NCBI GenBank assembly: GCA_022560025.1
Contig: JAFISE010000024.1
Coordinates: 124,001-188,000 of the forward strand
From: Stagonosporopsis chrysanthemi
Lineage: Eukaryota; Ascomycota; Dothideomycetes; Pleosporales; Didymellaceae
Length of the DNA stretch: 64,000 nucleotides
Reading direction: 5' to 3'
The translations under genes were made by a program, and so were the position numbers. Each line of letters opens with the position of its first letter. Positions within the stretch are counted from its first letter, which is position 1. The notes under the pieces are model-generated. The model saw only the letters and a program-made list of their open reading frames with translations. It did no database searches and was not told the DNA's origin. Below are positions 63,391-64,000 of the stretch, one piece after another.

Positions 63391-64000
63391 GATGGTGGCT
63401 TGTTTAAATCCGAACAGATCCAACGGTAAGAAGGTAGTGTTCGACTCTCGCGCGGTCATGTCTCACCTTTGTACATGTCGATCTCCGCTAGTGGCAATGA
63501 CATCTTGCTTCATGGAAAAGGAAGGTGGTTGGCCGGGCCTACAGCTAAAAGCGACATCGGCTGTAACCTCCGCCATGGACCTTCCGTGCAGCATCGGAAC
63601 CCATCACCTCATTGTTGACATGAGTATAAGCCGGCATCACTGATCTATTGTTGTAAGAATGATAACTGATCCTCTCTGTAATCCAAAGTTATAGCTATGA
63701 ACGCGGATTCCATCCCCTTTTTCAATTGTCGGTAAGCTTGAGTCTGTTCGCAGCAATTTGGGTTGTAGATCGTTGTCAAGCACTGCAAAACACGCATGAA
63801 ATTCCTACACAACACAACTAAACCTAACCCTAATAGACTTATACATGAACGGTAGCATGCGCTTCATTTCTGAAAAAGTAAAATTATTAAATACGCCGTA
63901 GTGTCACGCACTAGCAAGCTGTAGCCGGCGTAGGGTTATGTTATTCATGGAGGTGATCGCTCACAAGAAACGAACTCCTTCGTAAATCAGGGTCGCTCGA
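63391..64000. other. Right edge, no gene called
   Basis: Upstream region of the second esterase and the end of the window. It contains one short telomere-like string, CCTAACCCTAA, at 63823-63833, which is too short to mean anything. Nothing else was seen. Confidence 0.45.

Noticed and set aside
63823..63833. Telomere-like CCTAACCCTAA
   Set aside because: Fewer than two telomere units; not evidence of a chromosome end or fusion.

Overview
The window is nuclear DNA of a filamentous ascomycete (Pezizomycotina; a Dothideomycete is my guess, not shown). The evidence is short introns of about 50-60 nt with GTRNGY donors, CTRAY branch sites and YAG acceptors, densely packed genes on both strands with no operons, and typical mould families: Zn2Cys6 regulators, a DUF3433 membrane protein, GH43, type-B carboxylesterases, and cytosolic ribosomal proteins split by several introns. 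All exon joins were worked out by hand from reading frame and splice motifs.

Layout. 0.7-5.7 kb: Yta7/ATAD2-type AAA ATPase with bromodomain (+). 7.8-9.1 kb: seven-transmembrane receptor (+). 9.9-10.6 kb: Myb/SANT-like protein (-). 12.7-18.1 kb: class II aldolase (+), a Zn2Cys6 regulator (-) and a secreted GH43 arabinanase-like enzyme (+). 18.3-19.3 kb: a basic protein with two tandem XPA-C-terminal-like domains (-). 20.1-23.0 kb: DUF3433 membrane protein (+). 23.5-25.1 kb: histidine acid phosphatase (+). 25.5-26.6 kb: catalase-like heme protein (+). 27.1-27.7 kb: small, probably N-myristoylated protein (+). 28.0-28.6 kb: protein resembling only the N-terminal domain of Harbinger/HARBI1 transposases (-). 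29.6-30.7 kb: second Zn2Cys6 regulator with an unresolved frame change (+). 31.0-31.4 kb: wreck of a 3-hydroxyisobutyrate-dehydrogenase-like gene. 31.7-35.6 kb: kinetochore scaffold Spc7/KNL1 (+). 35.7-37.6 kb: carboxylesterase (-). 38.2-41.5 kb: 1110-residue disordered protein with a C-terminal membrane anchor (-). 42.2-43.1 kb: secreted cysteine-rich effector-like protein beside a 21-bp minisatellite (-). 46.7-47.5 kb: C2H2 protein (+). 48.6-49.9 kb: unrecognised coiled-coil protein (+). 50.9-52.2 kb: paralogue of the first receptor (-). 55.8-57.0 kb: deoxyribose-phosphate aldolase (-). 58.0-58.5 kb: ribosomal protein eS27 (-). 60.6-61.1 kb: ribosomal protein eL37 (+). 61.7-63.4 kb: second carboxylesterase (-).

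Most genes look independent. The clearest contextual group is aldolase, regulator and arabinanase, which could concern plant-sugar use, but nothing in the sequence proves co-regulation. The housekeeping genes (Yta7, Spc7, eS27, eL37, DeoC) alternate with accessory ones (receptors, secreted enzymes, effector-like protein, regulators). Two gene-poor stretches, about 43.1-46.7 and 52.2-55.8 kb, contain nothing I can call. No tRNA, rRNA, CRISPR array or intact transposon was seen. The least familiar items are the tandem XPA-C-like protein, the lone HARBI1-type N-terminal domain protein, and the CX3C-rich secreted protein with a possible Kex2 site.
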